NCBI RefSeq assembly: GCF_026262505.1
Contig: NC_067207.1
Coordinates: 18,754,082 to 18,818,081 of the forward strand
DNA length: 64,000 nucleotides
From: Trichomonas vaginalis G3
Taxonomy: Eukaryota; Parabasalia; Trichomonadida; Trichomonadidae
Reading direction: 5' to 3'
Each line of letters opens with the position of its first letter. Positions within the stretch are counted from its first letter, which is position 1. Shown here in pieces: positions 17,611 to 28,600 of this stretch. Below the pieces are notes generated by a model. The model was not told the DNA's origin. It saw only the letters and a program-made list of their open reading frames with translations, and did not search any database. Position numbers and translations under genes: made by a program.

Positions 17611-20490
17611 ATGAGCAACATTGAGCAGCTTATTAAACGTGCAATGAATAATGATAGGATGGCTGCACAGATATTACTCAAAAACCCTCAATGTTTGCCA
17701 TTAATACCTGAAAATGCAAATATTTTACTTCAAAATGTAAGAATATTAATTTCAGATGAGCAGCATACACTTGAAAATCGAGATATTGAAAACGACTTCC
17801 TCATACTCCCTGCAATTTTATATAAAAATCGAGCAAATCCGAATTTTTTAACTTCTGATCAAAAGAAAGAACTTTTAAGAAAGGTTGTTGAATATTTACA
17901 AACTGTTAATGCAATTACTTTCATCGAAGAAGAATCAATTTCAATATTTTTTCTTGGATACTCAAATTTACAAAAAACAAAAGCACCTTTTATTCCAAAA
18001 ATCAATTATGACAGTATTAGCTCGTATTTACTTACAGAAAATGATTTATTCATTGCATTTTCACTTATTTTTTACATTTTTACCAATATTTACAGAATGT
18101 TTGATATTCCTGATTGTCACAAAGATCTTTCATACTTATATTTATATCCTTTCATCAGCAAAATGTTTTTAAGAAATATTATTTTTCCAAAATCATTTTT
18201 TGAAACACGTGATACAGTTATCCTTGATATCCTGAATGATATGAAGAGTTCTAGTTCCATTCCAAAAGAGGCAGTCGAATTTGTATCAAAAAAATGTGGC
18301 ATTTCTTTCAATAAAATTGTTGAATTCTTTGAAATTATTCCAGAAGATATGTACACTTTGGCACTGACAAATATTGAATCAATGGCACTCAAACCATTGA
18401 TACAAAACGATTTTATCAAAAAAATATTAAAAACAAATTTAAAAAACTTCGAAATTTGTACTAAATACATTGATGACATTGCATTTGTAGATATAATAAG
18501 TGAGTTTATCAATGATAATTTCATTCAAAACACTATTTATTGCATAAATTTATTAAATTCATCAAAAATTAAAAAACTTATTTCTTTTAACTTCATCAAC
18601 AACCACAATGTTGCAAATCTCAATACAAATTTAACTCCAGACATCATTGAATTTTTCCATATCATTTTTTCATGTTTTTCTCATTTTCCATCAGTTATTC
18701 CAGAACAATATCGCATTCACAGTTATTATAATGGTTGGAATGACGTCAAAAATGAAATTTTGGATGAAAATAATTTTGATTGTGACAAAAAACCAGAATT
18801 TTATTGCGAAAACTGCAAAAAATACTTTTGTTATCATTGTATAACGAAACACATCAATCATATCTACACAAAAGTCACTCCTTCAGCTGAAAACTGTTGT
18901 TGCCAAAATGAAAGTAAAAATTTGAGAAAATTGGACGCTTTTATATCGAATTTGTTCATAAAATGTCACATTTTGAAGAGTTATTCGTGTAATTTGATTA
19001 ATCCAGATTTTTCAAAATATAAATTTGAAATTAAAGCAGTAATCGAACGATCTCCAGTGAAATTACGCAAATACTGTGACAAAGTAACAGTTATTGATAC
19101 TCCAAGACCCAAAAAATTCAATTTTAAAGGATATGAAATTTTTATTTATGAAAAAAGGTTTGAAATCTTATGTAATCCTACTAGAATTTATAGTTATGAT
19201 CCAAACATGCTGTTTTACAGTCCAAATATGATTATTTTCATTCAAGACAAAAGAATTTTCAAAATTTCAGAAGAAATTGAAGCAAAAGAAGTAACTTATG
19301 AACTTTTCAAGTATTACACACCTATAAGTTTTGTTATGTATGAAGATTTTGTCATTTGTCAGTGCAAAAACCGAATTTTAGTTTTTGATTCCGAAATTAG
19401 TTTTTTAATTAACGATTTATCACTGGAAAATATAAGAATTGACTCTTTCATCATATTCTTTGATAAGATAGACTATGTTGCTCTTACATGTTCCAATCAA
19501 ATCTATGTTTCTCCGTTGACAGAACCTGCTTTAATTTTGCATTCAAAAATTGATACAAAAAGTGTCAAAATTTACGATAAAGAGAAACATATTTTTGTTG
19601 CAAATGATTTATATACAGAAATATATACATATGAATCATTTCTTTCTCACGAAAAACCACTTTTTACGATCAAAAAACCGAAATTAGTTCCTGAAGTCTT
19701 CATTCCACAGATATCATCATTTTTATTAGGAATTGAAAATAGGGATGGCTTTTATCTGTTTACTTTTTACGAGCAAAGAGTATATATCAGGTTTTTTGAT
19801 GCAAAAAATTTTGAATTAATTTCATTTGACGAAAAATTTGTTTTCAAGAGCAAATGTTATGAATGCGAGATTGATACGAAGAAGTTGATTAGTTGTGTGT
19901 TTAGAAACAAGAATTATTTGAATCCTTATCCAAATATTTTCAAAATTCCAGAAAAAGAAGAAATAATTTGCAAGAAGAACCAAACTATTAAGCCAAGAAC
20001 GAAAGATATTTCATTAGTATACTTTGAAAATGAGAAAAAAAGAAATACAGTGATAATTAACTCGAAAAAAGTTTTTTATTTCGAAGAAAAGTTCCAAATG
20101 ATTGTTTTGTCTGAGAATGAACTAGATACAATCGAAAGTATCAGAAGTATTACTTGTTCTTGTCGAATTATGATTTTTAATTATCAATTTCGAAACAAAA
20201 CTGTGAATTTTTATCTTCCTTGTGATAAAATGAATTTCCAATGCAATGTTTCGAGTTTGATTGACCACATGAGTCTCTGTTTGAATGCTGTGTTTAAAGT
20301 TCCTCACGTTCTCAAGAAAAACATACAAAAACTTTCAAAAAGTTTGTGCAAAAATGACTACTTTTACCAGTTCCTTTTCAAAGTGATCGAATCTGACTCT
20401 GATATACCGAAAGAAGTGGAAAAAGAAGTTGCTTATCACTGCTTACCAAATGGAAAATCTGAAGCTTTTTTGAAGTGTTTTTTAGAATAA
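17611..20490 (+). CDS. Large protein with UBR-box-like zinc finger
   Basis: A complete 959-residue protein. The first 380 residues look alpha-helical. A Cys/His cluster follows: C391, C399, C402, C407, C410, H414, H417 and C429-C431 (FYCENCKKYFCYHC, then HINH, then NCCCQ). Spacing and the final Cys-rich turn resemble the UBR box that binds N-degrons in N-recognin E3 ligases; a B-box is the alternative. The C-terminal half (about 480-950) has regularly spaced hydrophobic beta strands that could form a propeller, as next to the UBR box in UBR4-type proteins (inference). No RING or HECT domain is visible. The frame is intact, the coding sequence is AT-rich, and the stop is closely followed by TAAAA. 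Likely a cytosolic protein-quality or degradation factor. Confidence 0.6.
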   Translation: MSNIEQLIKRAMNNDRMAAQILLKNPQCLPLIPENANILLQNVRILISDEQHTLENRDIENDFLILPAILYKNRANPNFLTSDQKKELLRKVVEYLQTVNAITFIEEESISIFFLGYSNLQKTKAPFIPKINYDSISSYLLTENDLFIAFSLIFYIFTNIYRMFDIPDCHKDLSYLYLYPFISKMFLRNIIFPKSFFETRDTVILDILNDMKSSSSIPKEAVEFVSKKCGISFNKIVEFFEIIPEDMYTLALTNIESMALKPLIQNDFIKKILKTNLKNFEICTKYIDDIAFVDIISEFINDNFIQNTIYCINLLNSSKIKKLISFNFINNHNVANLNTNLTPDIIEFFHIIFSCFSHFPSVIPEQYRIHSYYNGWNDVKNEILDENNFDCDKKPEFYCENCKKYFCYHCITKHINHIYTKVTPSAENCCCQNESKNLRKLDAFISNLFIKCHILKSYSCNLINPDFSKYKFEIKAVIERSPVKLRKYCDKVTVIDTPRPKKFNFKGYEIFIYEKRFEILCNPTRIYSYDPNMLFYSPNMIIFIQDKRIFKISEEIEAKEVTYELFKYYTPISFVMYEDFVICQCKNRILVFDSEISFLINDLSLENIRIDSFIIFFDKIDYVALTCSNQIYVSPLTEPALILHSKIDTKSVKIYDKEKHIFVANDLYTEIYTYESFLSHEKPLFTIKKPKLVPEVFIPQISSFLLGIENRDGFYLFTFYEQRVYIRFFDAKNFELISFDEKFVFKSKCYECEIDTKKLISCVFRNKNYLNPYPNIFKIPEKEEIICKKNQTIKPRTKDISLVYFENEKKRNTVIINSKKVFYFEEKFQMIVLSENELDTIESIRSITCSCRIMIFNYQFRNKTVNFYLPCDKMNFQCNVSSLIDHMSLCLNAVFKVPHVLKKNIQKLSKSLCKNDYFYQFLFKVIESDSDIPKEVEKEVAYHCLPNGKSEAFLKCFLE

Positions 20491-21067
20491 TAAAAAATAT
20501 GTATTGTTCGTTTATTTTTTCATACATTCAATTGTTTATTAAGGGTGCACTTACACCTGAATGGCATGGCTTTCAATTCTGGTCTTTAAGCTTAATTTTC
20601 AATTACGCTTCACACCAATTGTCAGAAATTTGAATTAAAGTCAAATACGCAGAATTTTGTGTGTTACATATTAAGTTCTGTCAAAATGTAAGCTATTGAA
20701 TTTTTTGAGAGGGAAATAATCGTCGAGGAAGTAAAAAGTGACGCTTTAGGAAATATTATTAGAAATATGATAATAAATATATTTGGAAAAAATATGTTTT
20801 TTTCAAAAATTGAAATGTTCATAGAATATTTTGAAATATGTAGGGAATTGAATTCGGTAATATATGATAAACAGGATTTTTAAATTTCAAGGAAAAATAG
20901 CTTTTGTGAATACTTTTGAGAACTCTTCTCAAAGATCATGATTCAAATATATTAAGGAGCCAAAATATTAGAGATGAGTTCACAATCAAAATTTTACATT
21001 TTAATTATTTAGAAAAACGTATTAACCTCAATAAAAAAATATCTCAAAGATTAATAGTTAATTTAGG

Positions 21068-21768
21068 GTTTCCTAGCTATCTAGAGGGAATTGTTCCTTA
21101 TGATGTATATATTTATAATGTATGCATCATAAGGAACAATTCCCTCCTTAAAACGAGAAAACTTGTTCGAAATTGTTTATCATTTCGAACAAGTTTTCTC
21201 GTTTTTAATAACAAACTAAAGGCTATGAGGCACTGATTATATATTAGTGCCTCATAGCCTTTAGTTCCCTCTAGATAGCTGGGAAACTTTCTCCAAATGA
21301 TAAGTTATTTAGAGAAAGTTTCCCAGCTATCTAGAGGGAATTGTTCCTTATGATGTATATATTTATAATGTATGCATCATAAGGAACAATTCCCTCGCTG
21401 AAGTGAGAAAACTTGTTCGCAATCATTTCGCATTGCGAACAAGTTTTCTCACTTTTAGTAGGGAACTAAAGGCTATGAGGCACTGATATAAGGTCAGTGC
21501 CTCATAGCCTTTAGTTCCCTCTAGATAGCTGGGAAACTTTCTCCAAATGATAAGTTATTTAGAGAAAGTTTCCCAGCTATCTAGAGGGAATTGTTCCTTA
21601 TGATGTATATTTATAATGTATGCATCATAAGGAACAATTCCCTCGCTGAAGTGAGAAAACTTGTTCGCAATCATTTCGCATTGCGAACAAGTTTTTCACT
21701 TTTAGTAGGGAACTAAAGGCTATGAGGCACTGATATAAGGTCAGTGCCTCATAGCCTTTAGTTCCCTG
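21068..21768. repeat. Tandem array of 250-bp units, each four back-to-back hairpins
   Basis: Units start at 21084, 21334 and 21584 (exact 250-bp period); the third is partial and a remnant of an earlier one precedes the first. In unit 1 the hairpins are H1 21084-21146 (GAGGGAATTGTTCCTTATGA arm, at least 22 bp), H2 21154-21201 (about 20 bp), H3 21214-21268 (AACTAAAGGCTATGAGGCAC arm, about 25 bp) and H4 21271-21334 (CTAGATAGCTGGGAAACTTT arm, 23 bp). The arms are essentially perfect, loops are 6-20 nt, and the hairpins abut, so most of the unit is self-complementary. H2 differs between unit 1 and unit 2 by paired changes on both arms. Short frames across the array are by-products. Confidence 0.95.
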
Positions 21769-23727
21769 TAGAAAAGATCGAAATTTTATTCTGATTTTAA
21801 CTGATCTATATTTCGCTTGCGTTATTTGAATCTTTTCTTTTGCATATGTCATTCCTTTCACTTTTCGAATTTCATTTGCCTGCATGCTCTCTCGTTTTGG
21901 TTGAAAATCAACTCAATCTTAAAATGAACTTCTTCATTCTTTACAATAAATTCAATTTTTTTCGAGATATATCTTTATCTACCCCTATGTGAGCTGCATA
22001 TTCTTTCTCGCTAAATTCTTTTGATCCTTCAGAGCTAAAAATCAAGTTTAATAAAAATAATGTTTATTCATAATTTTGAAAACCAAATTCAAATTTGAAT
22101 GAGAATTTTTGAAAAAAATATAGTATATTTCAATAGTTCTATGTGTCAATTCGCTCAGCGAAAGCTGAGCTAGCTTCGTTCTCGAAAGAATAGGGAAGGA
22201 GTGAAAGAGAGTGATACAGATGTTGACACATTCATATCATTTCAACAAATTTTGATCAAATTGAAATTCAATGAAATTCAATTCACTTCATATCCTTCAG
22301 TTAGTACATTGACATCCTTCTACATCACAATGATAACTCGTGCATCAATAGTTCTACAACTAACTCAGAAAAAACAAGATTTTTCCTTCCAGCTTACAGC
22401 TTTTAAAAAGTTTCGATGATAAAAATCACTCTACTCTTGTTTATCGATATGTTGTGATAGTAGGTAAACGTATTCTTATCGATATTAATAAAATATTTTT
22501 ACGAAAATCTGAACCAATTACAGAGTTATTCATAAAGTTTATGATAACTGTAATTACTTCATCTTTGTTTTATATTTGAATAAACAATTTAATTTAATTT
22601 GCATAATTTTTTTTAGTTGAAAGACAGGAAACTTAGTTGAGTTTGTATTATTTTTATCGTTCAATTCATTGTATATGTGAGTGATCCAGATATTTAAGAT
22701 ATTTAGAAAAAATTTATTAATTTGATTAACAAATTTTAATCAAAATAGCAAAAATATATTTGATAGCTGTAAGCAAATAATAATTTCTATTTCAAGCAAA
22801 ATCACTTATTTTCATCTAAACGTATAAAATTGTCAATTTTATGAGAATAAATTTAAAATCTCATGAAATATAAAGGAGAGTAATATTTTTCAATTTTCTT
22901 TTTTCTTTCTCTCAAATATTTTCTATTGGGAATTTTCTTGTTATCAAAAATAATTTTAATATTTGTTTATTTCATTACATACAATAAAATTTTAAAACTC
23001 TATTTCTTCTCAAGAAAATTTTTTTCCTTCATATGAAGAAACATTTTGTTCTCCATTTGATACTGAGTCTAAATCTCGATTTTTGAATTTTCTTCTTTCC
23101 AAATTTCTTTTTTCCAAATTAGAAGTTTAATTCAAAATTTCAATAGTTTATATATTTTCTCAAACCGTCTCAGATTTTCTCACTTTTTAGGGATTTTCTC
23201 TCAAAATATACAAAAATAGTAATATCAATACATGTGTCTAATATACTTTAAAACTATCGTGACAAAATTCAAAAACGAAGAGTTCTTCTCTCCAAATTTT
23301 TTTCAAAATCAAAAAAATGAGATAAAAAAGTACGTTTGGAAAATTCATTTTTAGCATTTTAGGAATTTTCTCACTTTTCTTCCAAATTGACATCCTTACT
23401 CACCACTTTCAAGTTTTTCATACATATATCTTACCCATTCATTTGGAATACGAGGTCTCGAGTTTTCGTTCATTTTTTTTACTTTACAAAACTGTTTATT
23501 TTTCAGAATTTTTAAATTTGAAAAAATCCATTCTATATCTGATACATAATATATTATTTTTCAATCAAAATATTTTGATTATCATCTCAAAAGTGTTCTC
23601 AAAACCTAGTTTTTCTTATTTTGGATAATCTTAATATTTATATTATTATAAACTAATTGAACACCATATGTTTTTGTATACTTTTACAAAAAAATTGATA
23701 GATTTGTGATACTTCCCCCGACGATAG
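21769..23727. other. Interior and right part of the inverted-repeat segment
   Basis: No convincing gene. Between 21790 and 22040 the minus strand has short broken frames (for example KEFSEKEYAAHIGVDKD) that may be relics of a gene. 22440-23730 is A/T low complexity. Frames at 22201-22419 and 23443-23628 look like chance. Confidence 0.4.
22153..22170. other. Perfect 7-bp GC-rich hairpin with GAAA loop
   Basis: GCTCAGC, GAAA, GCTGAGC: a GNRA-type tetraloop stem in surrounding AT-rich DNA, inside the inverted-repeat-bounded segment. It is stable as RNA and could be chance. Confidence 0.6.
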
Positions 23728-23813
23728 AATTGAATAGCTTACATTTTGACAGAACTTAATATGGAACAGTAATTCTATCTTTTCACTGAATTTTAATTTG
23801 GATTAAAAATTAG

Positions 23814-24743
23814 TCAAAAATAAAGTTTCCACTCAATAATACACTATTATTTCCATTCAAAGGTCCAAGGTATGATATATCTGAACCATACGAAGTTACT
23901 TTGGATCCCGGATATTATCGTTTTGAGCTTTGGGGCAGTAGTGGCGGATATTATTCAAGTTCATCCAATCCTGTAAACGGATCCTACGTTTCAGGCGATA
24001 TTATATTAGATGAAGTGAAAAAATTCTATATATATGTTGGCCATGAAGGGATGCCACATTGCAATACATATGTTTATGGAGGAGGTGGTTATGGTGACTT
24101 AGGTGGTGGAGGTGCCAGCGATATTAGACTCATAGGAGGTGAGTATGGTAACTTTTCTTCATTAAAAAGTCGTATAATCGTTGCAGGGGCTGGTGCTGGG
24201 AGCGATACTGCTGGGATTGGAGGTCCTGGTGGTGGCCTGATAGGCATGAATGCATCAAATAACAAGTCTACTGGCGGTACTCAGACACAAGGAGGGTATG
24301 GAATTGTCAAAGGCACTTTTGGTTTTGGTGGCGGTTTTCATGCAGAAAGAGATGGGAGTGGATCTGGCGGTGGGGGCTATTTTGGCGGCGGCTCATCAAT
24401 TGCATATAGGAATGAAGGTGGAGGTGGTGGAAGTAGCTATATTAGCGGTCATCCTGGTTGTATTTCCGTCCTAGAAAATTCTACATCTCAAAATGAAATT
24501 TATTTTAGCCAGGAAAATAATCCATCAATTCATTATTCAGGAATAAGGTTTGTAAAAACACTGATGATTGATGGTAGTAGCGAAATGATGTCTCCTTACA
24601 ACAAGATGGAATCGCATGGACATTTTGGGAACGGATTCATCAAAATTACAAGATTTTCATGCAATGCTGTTTCATGCAATTGCCTATTTAGAAATTATTA
24701 TCAGTTTAATATTATTTTGATTTCTGTATTCATTTTAATGTAA
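23814..24743 (+). CDS. Glycine-rich surface protein, 5' end missing
   Basis: The frame is open from just after a stop at 23811 and runs 309 codons, but no ATG lies before the conserved start (FPFKGPRYDISEPYEVTLDPGYY). The domain is the glycine-rich fold abundant in trichomonads and related to the extracellular Gly-rich region of ALK/LTK receptors: YRFELWGSSGG, YVGHEG, GGGGYGDLGGGGASDIR, RIIVAGAGAG, then several GGG/GSGGGG loops and a GGGGGSSYISGH segment. A C-terminal hydrophobic stretch (about the last 20 residues, FNIILISVFILM) could be an anchor. The missing start means either an upstream exon or truncation, possibly by the neighbouring inverted-repeat element (right arm ends at 23767). 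Confidence 0.75.
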   Translation, partial: SKIKFPLNNTLLFPFKGPRYDISEPYEVTLDPGYYRFELWGSSGGYYSSSSNPVNGSYVSGDIILDEVKKFYIYVGHEGMPHCNTYVYGGGGYGDLGGGGASDIRLIGGEYGNFSSLKSRIIVAGAGAGSDTAGIGGPGGGLIGMNASNNKSTGGTQTQGGYGIVKGTFGFGGGFHAERDGSGSGGGGYFGGGSSIAYRNEGGGGGSSYISGHPGCISVLENSTSQNEIYFSQENNPSIHYSGIRFVKTLMIDGSSEMMSPYNKMESHGHFGNGFIKITRFSCNAVSCNCLFRNYYQFNIILISVFILM

Positions 24744-25640
24744 AATCATATTTTTCTGGAATTTATTAAATCTTTTTCTCTTAATGAGACTTGGCTTTCA
24801 GAACAACTGTAAACTATTAGAATATGCGAATTATTATATATTTTGGTTCTGGAAGTAAAAAAAAATCAGGAATTTTGATATTTCTCCAATATTACCAACA
24901 AAAATATACCACTGAGATATTAAATTTGCAACTATACGCATTTCTCATACGGAAGCATATAACCATAATGTATATCATTAAAATTACTTTATACCCAACG
25001 TTTGTAAATATCTCCGATAATTATCTCACAACTCATAATTCTTATTTTATATATGAGCAATGATAGTTCAAAGGAGAAATATGAAATAAATTCAAATATA
25101 AGCCAATGTAACAAGTTTTGTGGAAGAATTTACACAATCTTGTTCGTGCAAAAAGTTTTAGAAAGGTTGAAACTAAATTAATAGACATTTTAATTTAAAT
25201 AATTAACATTTTTGCTGATTAGTGTACAAGAACAATGTGAAACTGGTGACTTTCGTCATACTATAGTCCATATGCAAGCATTCCTACAAAATGCAAGTAA
25301 TGCTACCTACTTATTCGGTAATCTAAATTCAAAATGATCATCCTTTTTCTCTGAAAAATCAAATTTTGATTATTTATTGACAACCAATTTATTTATGCAA
25401 TATTAATTCTTGATGAATTCTGAAAGATTTTTGAAGGATCGCTTAAAAATTGAATGGACTTAAATTGTAATTAATCACATATGAACAGTATATCTGAATT
25501 CAAAAAATTTAAAGGTAGATTTTGATTCAAATGAATTCAAAATATTGAAAGAATTACATTTGTATTTTTATATTTCGAGTATTACATATTAGATGATATG
25601 CAAGATTACGAATTTTGTCGGCTCATTCAATTTTTCTTAA
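24744..25640. other. Spacer with initiator before the M60 gene
   Basis: No gene-like frame. At 25621-25640 CTCATTCAATTTTTCTTAA immediately precedes the start codon; TCATTC fits the trichomonad initiator about 17 nt before ATG. The rest is AT-rich without features I can name. Confidence 0.5.
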
Positions 25641-28600
25641 ATGTTTTTTGTGTTTCTTGGGCTACTTTATGGGCAACCCAAGCTAGGATTTACTGGAACA
25701 GATACTGTCCAAGCACAGGAAATCGATTCCTTTGAGATTCTTGAAACAGTTACAAAGCCAGCATCTGTCAAACATATAAAAGAAGCAAAATTTACGAGTA
25801 CAGTCATTGATGATGATGCTTACTTATGGCCAAAACATGATGCTAGAGTTTCCAACTCCGTTTTAGAGGAAGAACAAAACGCAATTACCTCTCATTTTTG
25901 TAAAGTCGATCCATTATTAACGCAAGATGACTTGTATTACCATCCCGCAGGCACAAAACAATTTTACGGTGATGATTCATTAGTTTCAAATGCCGAACGT
26001 TACAAAGCTAAGATTTTTATCGATACAAGATATAACGTGCAGCATTGGACAGGTTTTTACGCACCTCCAGGTGAACTAATCACTGTTGAGATACCAGATA
26101 AAGCTTTAAATCGTATCAAAGTAGATATTAATGTTATCACAACAAGTAGATCATACAATTACAGAAGAGCAGACCAAACTTCATGCCGAACCGATTATAT
26201 CAACACCACAGTTACTAAGTTTGGATGGCCTTACGGTGGCGCTATCGACTTTTTCATTCCAATTGATTCATTTCCAGAAGGATTAGAAGTTAATATCTCC
26301 AGCGTCATTAAAATGCCATACTTTAGATACGGTGCTACAACAGAGGAAGAGTGGAACGACAAAATCAGTAAGTATCCAGCACCTTTGGCCGTATTTGACA
26401 CGGGATCATTGCATATTACAGGACCAAGTACATTTGTTCGCCAAAAGAAGAATCTCAATGATGTTATGGCAATATGGCGTACAACAATGCAGATATTCAT
26501 TCATCAACTCCAAGAAATGATGGAAGAATTAAAAATCCAATCCACTGTTTCTTCGATGATTATTTAAAGAATGATCCTGGTGTAAATGGTATTGCATTCC
26601 CATGGTCCAATTACCTTGTCATTCCTCCAGATCAATTCGAAAAAACCGCTGATTTGACATTTTCGCAATGGGCGTGTCACGTTTTCATTCATGAGATTGC
26701 ACATCATTTCCAGCACAGAATGAATTTCCTTAGTGATATAGAAATCACTAACAAACACCTTATTTATCTCCCTTATTCCGTTTGGGCATTAAATGATGGA
26801 ACAAGACAACCAACATTCGAAGGAGAAGTTCAGGTTCAGAAATATATTGATGCTGAATTTACTTGTTACAACGCAATTGTTACTCCTCCTGAAAACCCAA
26901 GTGTTTCTTCAGTTGAATTCCCTTATTATTTCGCTTCATTCAAAAGATTTTATACTATTTTGTTTTATAGTGTTGGTCTTCATGTTTGGAGAGAAGCTCT
27001 TCACGCAAGATGTTATGAAACATATTATACAAAAGAACAATATGGAAATCTTGGTCAAATGATTTTAACATTTTCAAAAGTTTGTAAATTCAATATTCTT
27101 CCTTTTGCAAAATCTTATTCATTTTTCGATTGGACTTTAGCAAAAGGTAGATATGAAGAAGAACTTCAAAGACTTGGTCTTCCTGAATTCCATCCTGTTT
27201 GTAATATTTATCAGACAGGATATGTACACGACAACAAAGAAGTTGAAACAAGTCGTCCATATCAAATCATTGCAAAAGAAAAATATGTTTTTGATTTCAA
27301 GAAATTTATGAGAACTAAATCAGGAATGCATGATTTTGAATTCGATTCTGTTGAAGAAAAAGAACTTCAAGGAACATTAACTTCATTAGGAGATGAAAAA
27401 TATGAATATAATCCTCCTGATCATGATGCTGTTGAAAAGATTTATGCTGTTTATAAAGATAAAACAACACAATCTAAAACAAAAACAATTGTCAGATTCA
27501 GACAAATCTACAATGGAACTAAATTGTATTTCAAAGTTCCAAGTGATGATTTTCTTTCAATCCAAAACTATTATCAAGAATTTGTTCCATTTGAAGAAGA
27601 TAAGTATCATGTTATGTTTTCAAATGATGCAATGAGTATTCCAGAATTTGATGAACAAAAGAACTCATCTAGAACATTGATTTGTCTTGCAGAAGGAGCA
27701 TATTTTGCACCTAAGACAGCTAAATACAAATTCTTCTTCAGCACAAACAGGAGATTCTTATTTTATATGAGTCAAAATCCATTCAGAAACACAATAGAAG
27801 AAGAGACTGACACAAGAAAATGGATAGGTTCAGCACAGTATCAAGGATTCAACACAAGAAATGGATTTAATATTTATCTCGAAGAAGGCAAGAAATACTA
27901 TTATAGGATTGTAATTATGGATGGCTCTGGTGCACCAACGATTTCAACAAAGTATTATTTAAATGATGATTCTTCCAAATGGTATGATGTTGAAGGAGAA
28001 TTTTCAAGATTTAGTCATTTGGATCTTGAAGACAGAAGTTCATATGTTTTCACTCCAGAAATAGAAAACATTCCTACACTTGGAATTTATTGGGATGAAA
28101 GAAACATCAGATACACATCAAAGATATATAACTTAACATCTAAACCTAATTTAGATAACAACCAAGATCTTTCACAAACTATTTTCGAAGTTAATAATGA
28201 AGAAAATGATTGCAAATCTTCATCATCATTCCCAATTTCATATAAATTCACTTCTTTCACTAAAATTAGAGTTGACAAAATGATGATTAAAAGTTCATCA
28301 GAAATGGATTCAGATATTGAAATCATTTGTGGAAAAGAAATTTGTTATGACGGTAAATATAACTCAGAAGAACCAAATATTACGTTGATTAAAACATATG
28401 ATGTTAAAGAATTCGAAATCAAAGTTAAAAGTAATTCTAAAGGATCTTATTCATCTATCTGTACGATTGTTCCTTTGTTCTTAATCTCAGATTCACGAAA
28501 CATTATTCCATCAACACACACTAAATTTGTTAAAGAAGGCGAAGCAGAACTAACAAAACATGGATTGTATTACAACGGCAAAGGATTTCATATGAAAGAA

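Larger units (their letters stand above)
20663..23767. mobile_element. 3.1-kb segment bracketed by a 40-bp inverted repeat
   Basis: Left arm 20663-20702 and right arm 23728-23767 are inverted copies with two mismatches in 40 (core TTAAGTTCTGTCAAAATG). Just inside, a second stretch (ATCGTCG..GGAAGTA) also matches after a small insertion in the left arm. No transposase is present and I could not define a target duplication. It contains the four-hairpin array. Best read as a non-autonomous element or a foldback-type element (inference). The right arm lies about 50 bp before the open frame of the 5'-incomplete glycine-rich gene. Confidence 0.6.

Noticed and set aside
20916-21236. 106-residue frame overlapping the hairpin array
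   Set aside because: It runs through perfect palindromes, so its peptide is dictated by the repeat.
21068-21768. CRISPR-like array
   Set aside because: Units are wholly palindromic and identical, with no variable spacers and no cas genes; the genome is eukaryotic.
21625-21885. 86-residue minus-strand frame
   Set aside because: Half is hairpin array; the rest has no support beyond a possible relic.
23443-23628. 61-residue plus-strand frame
   Set aside because: Phe/Leu/Tyr-rich chance frame in poly-T DNA.
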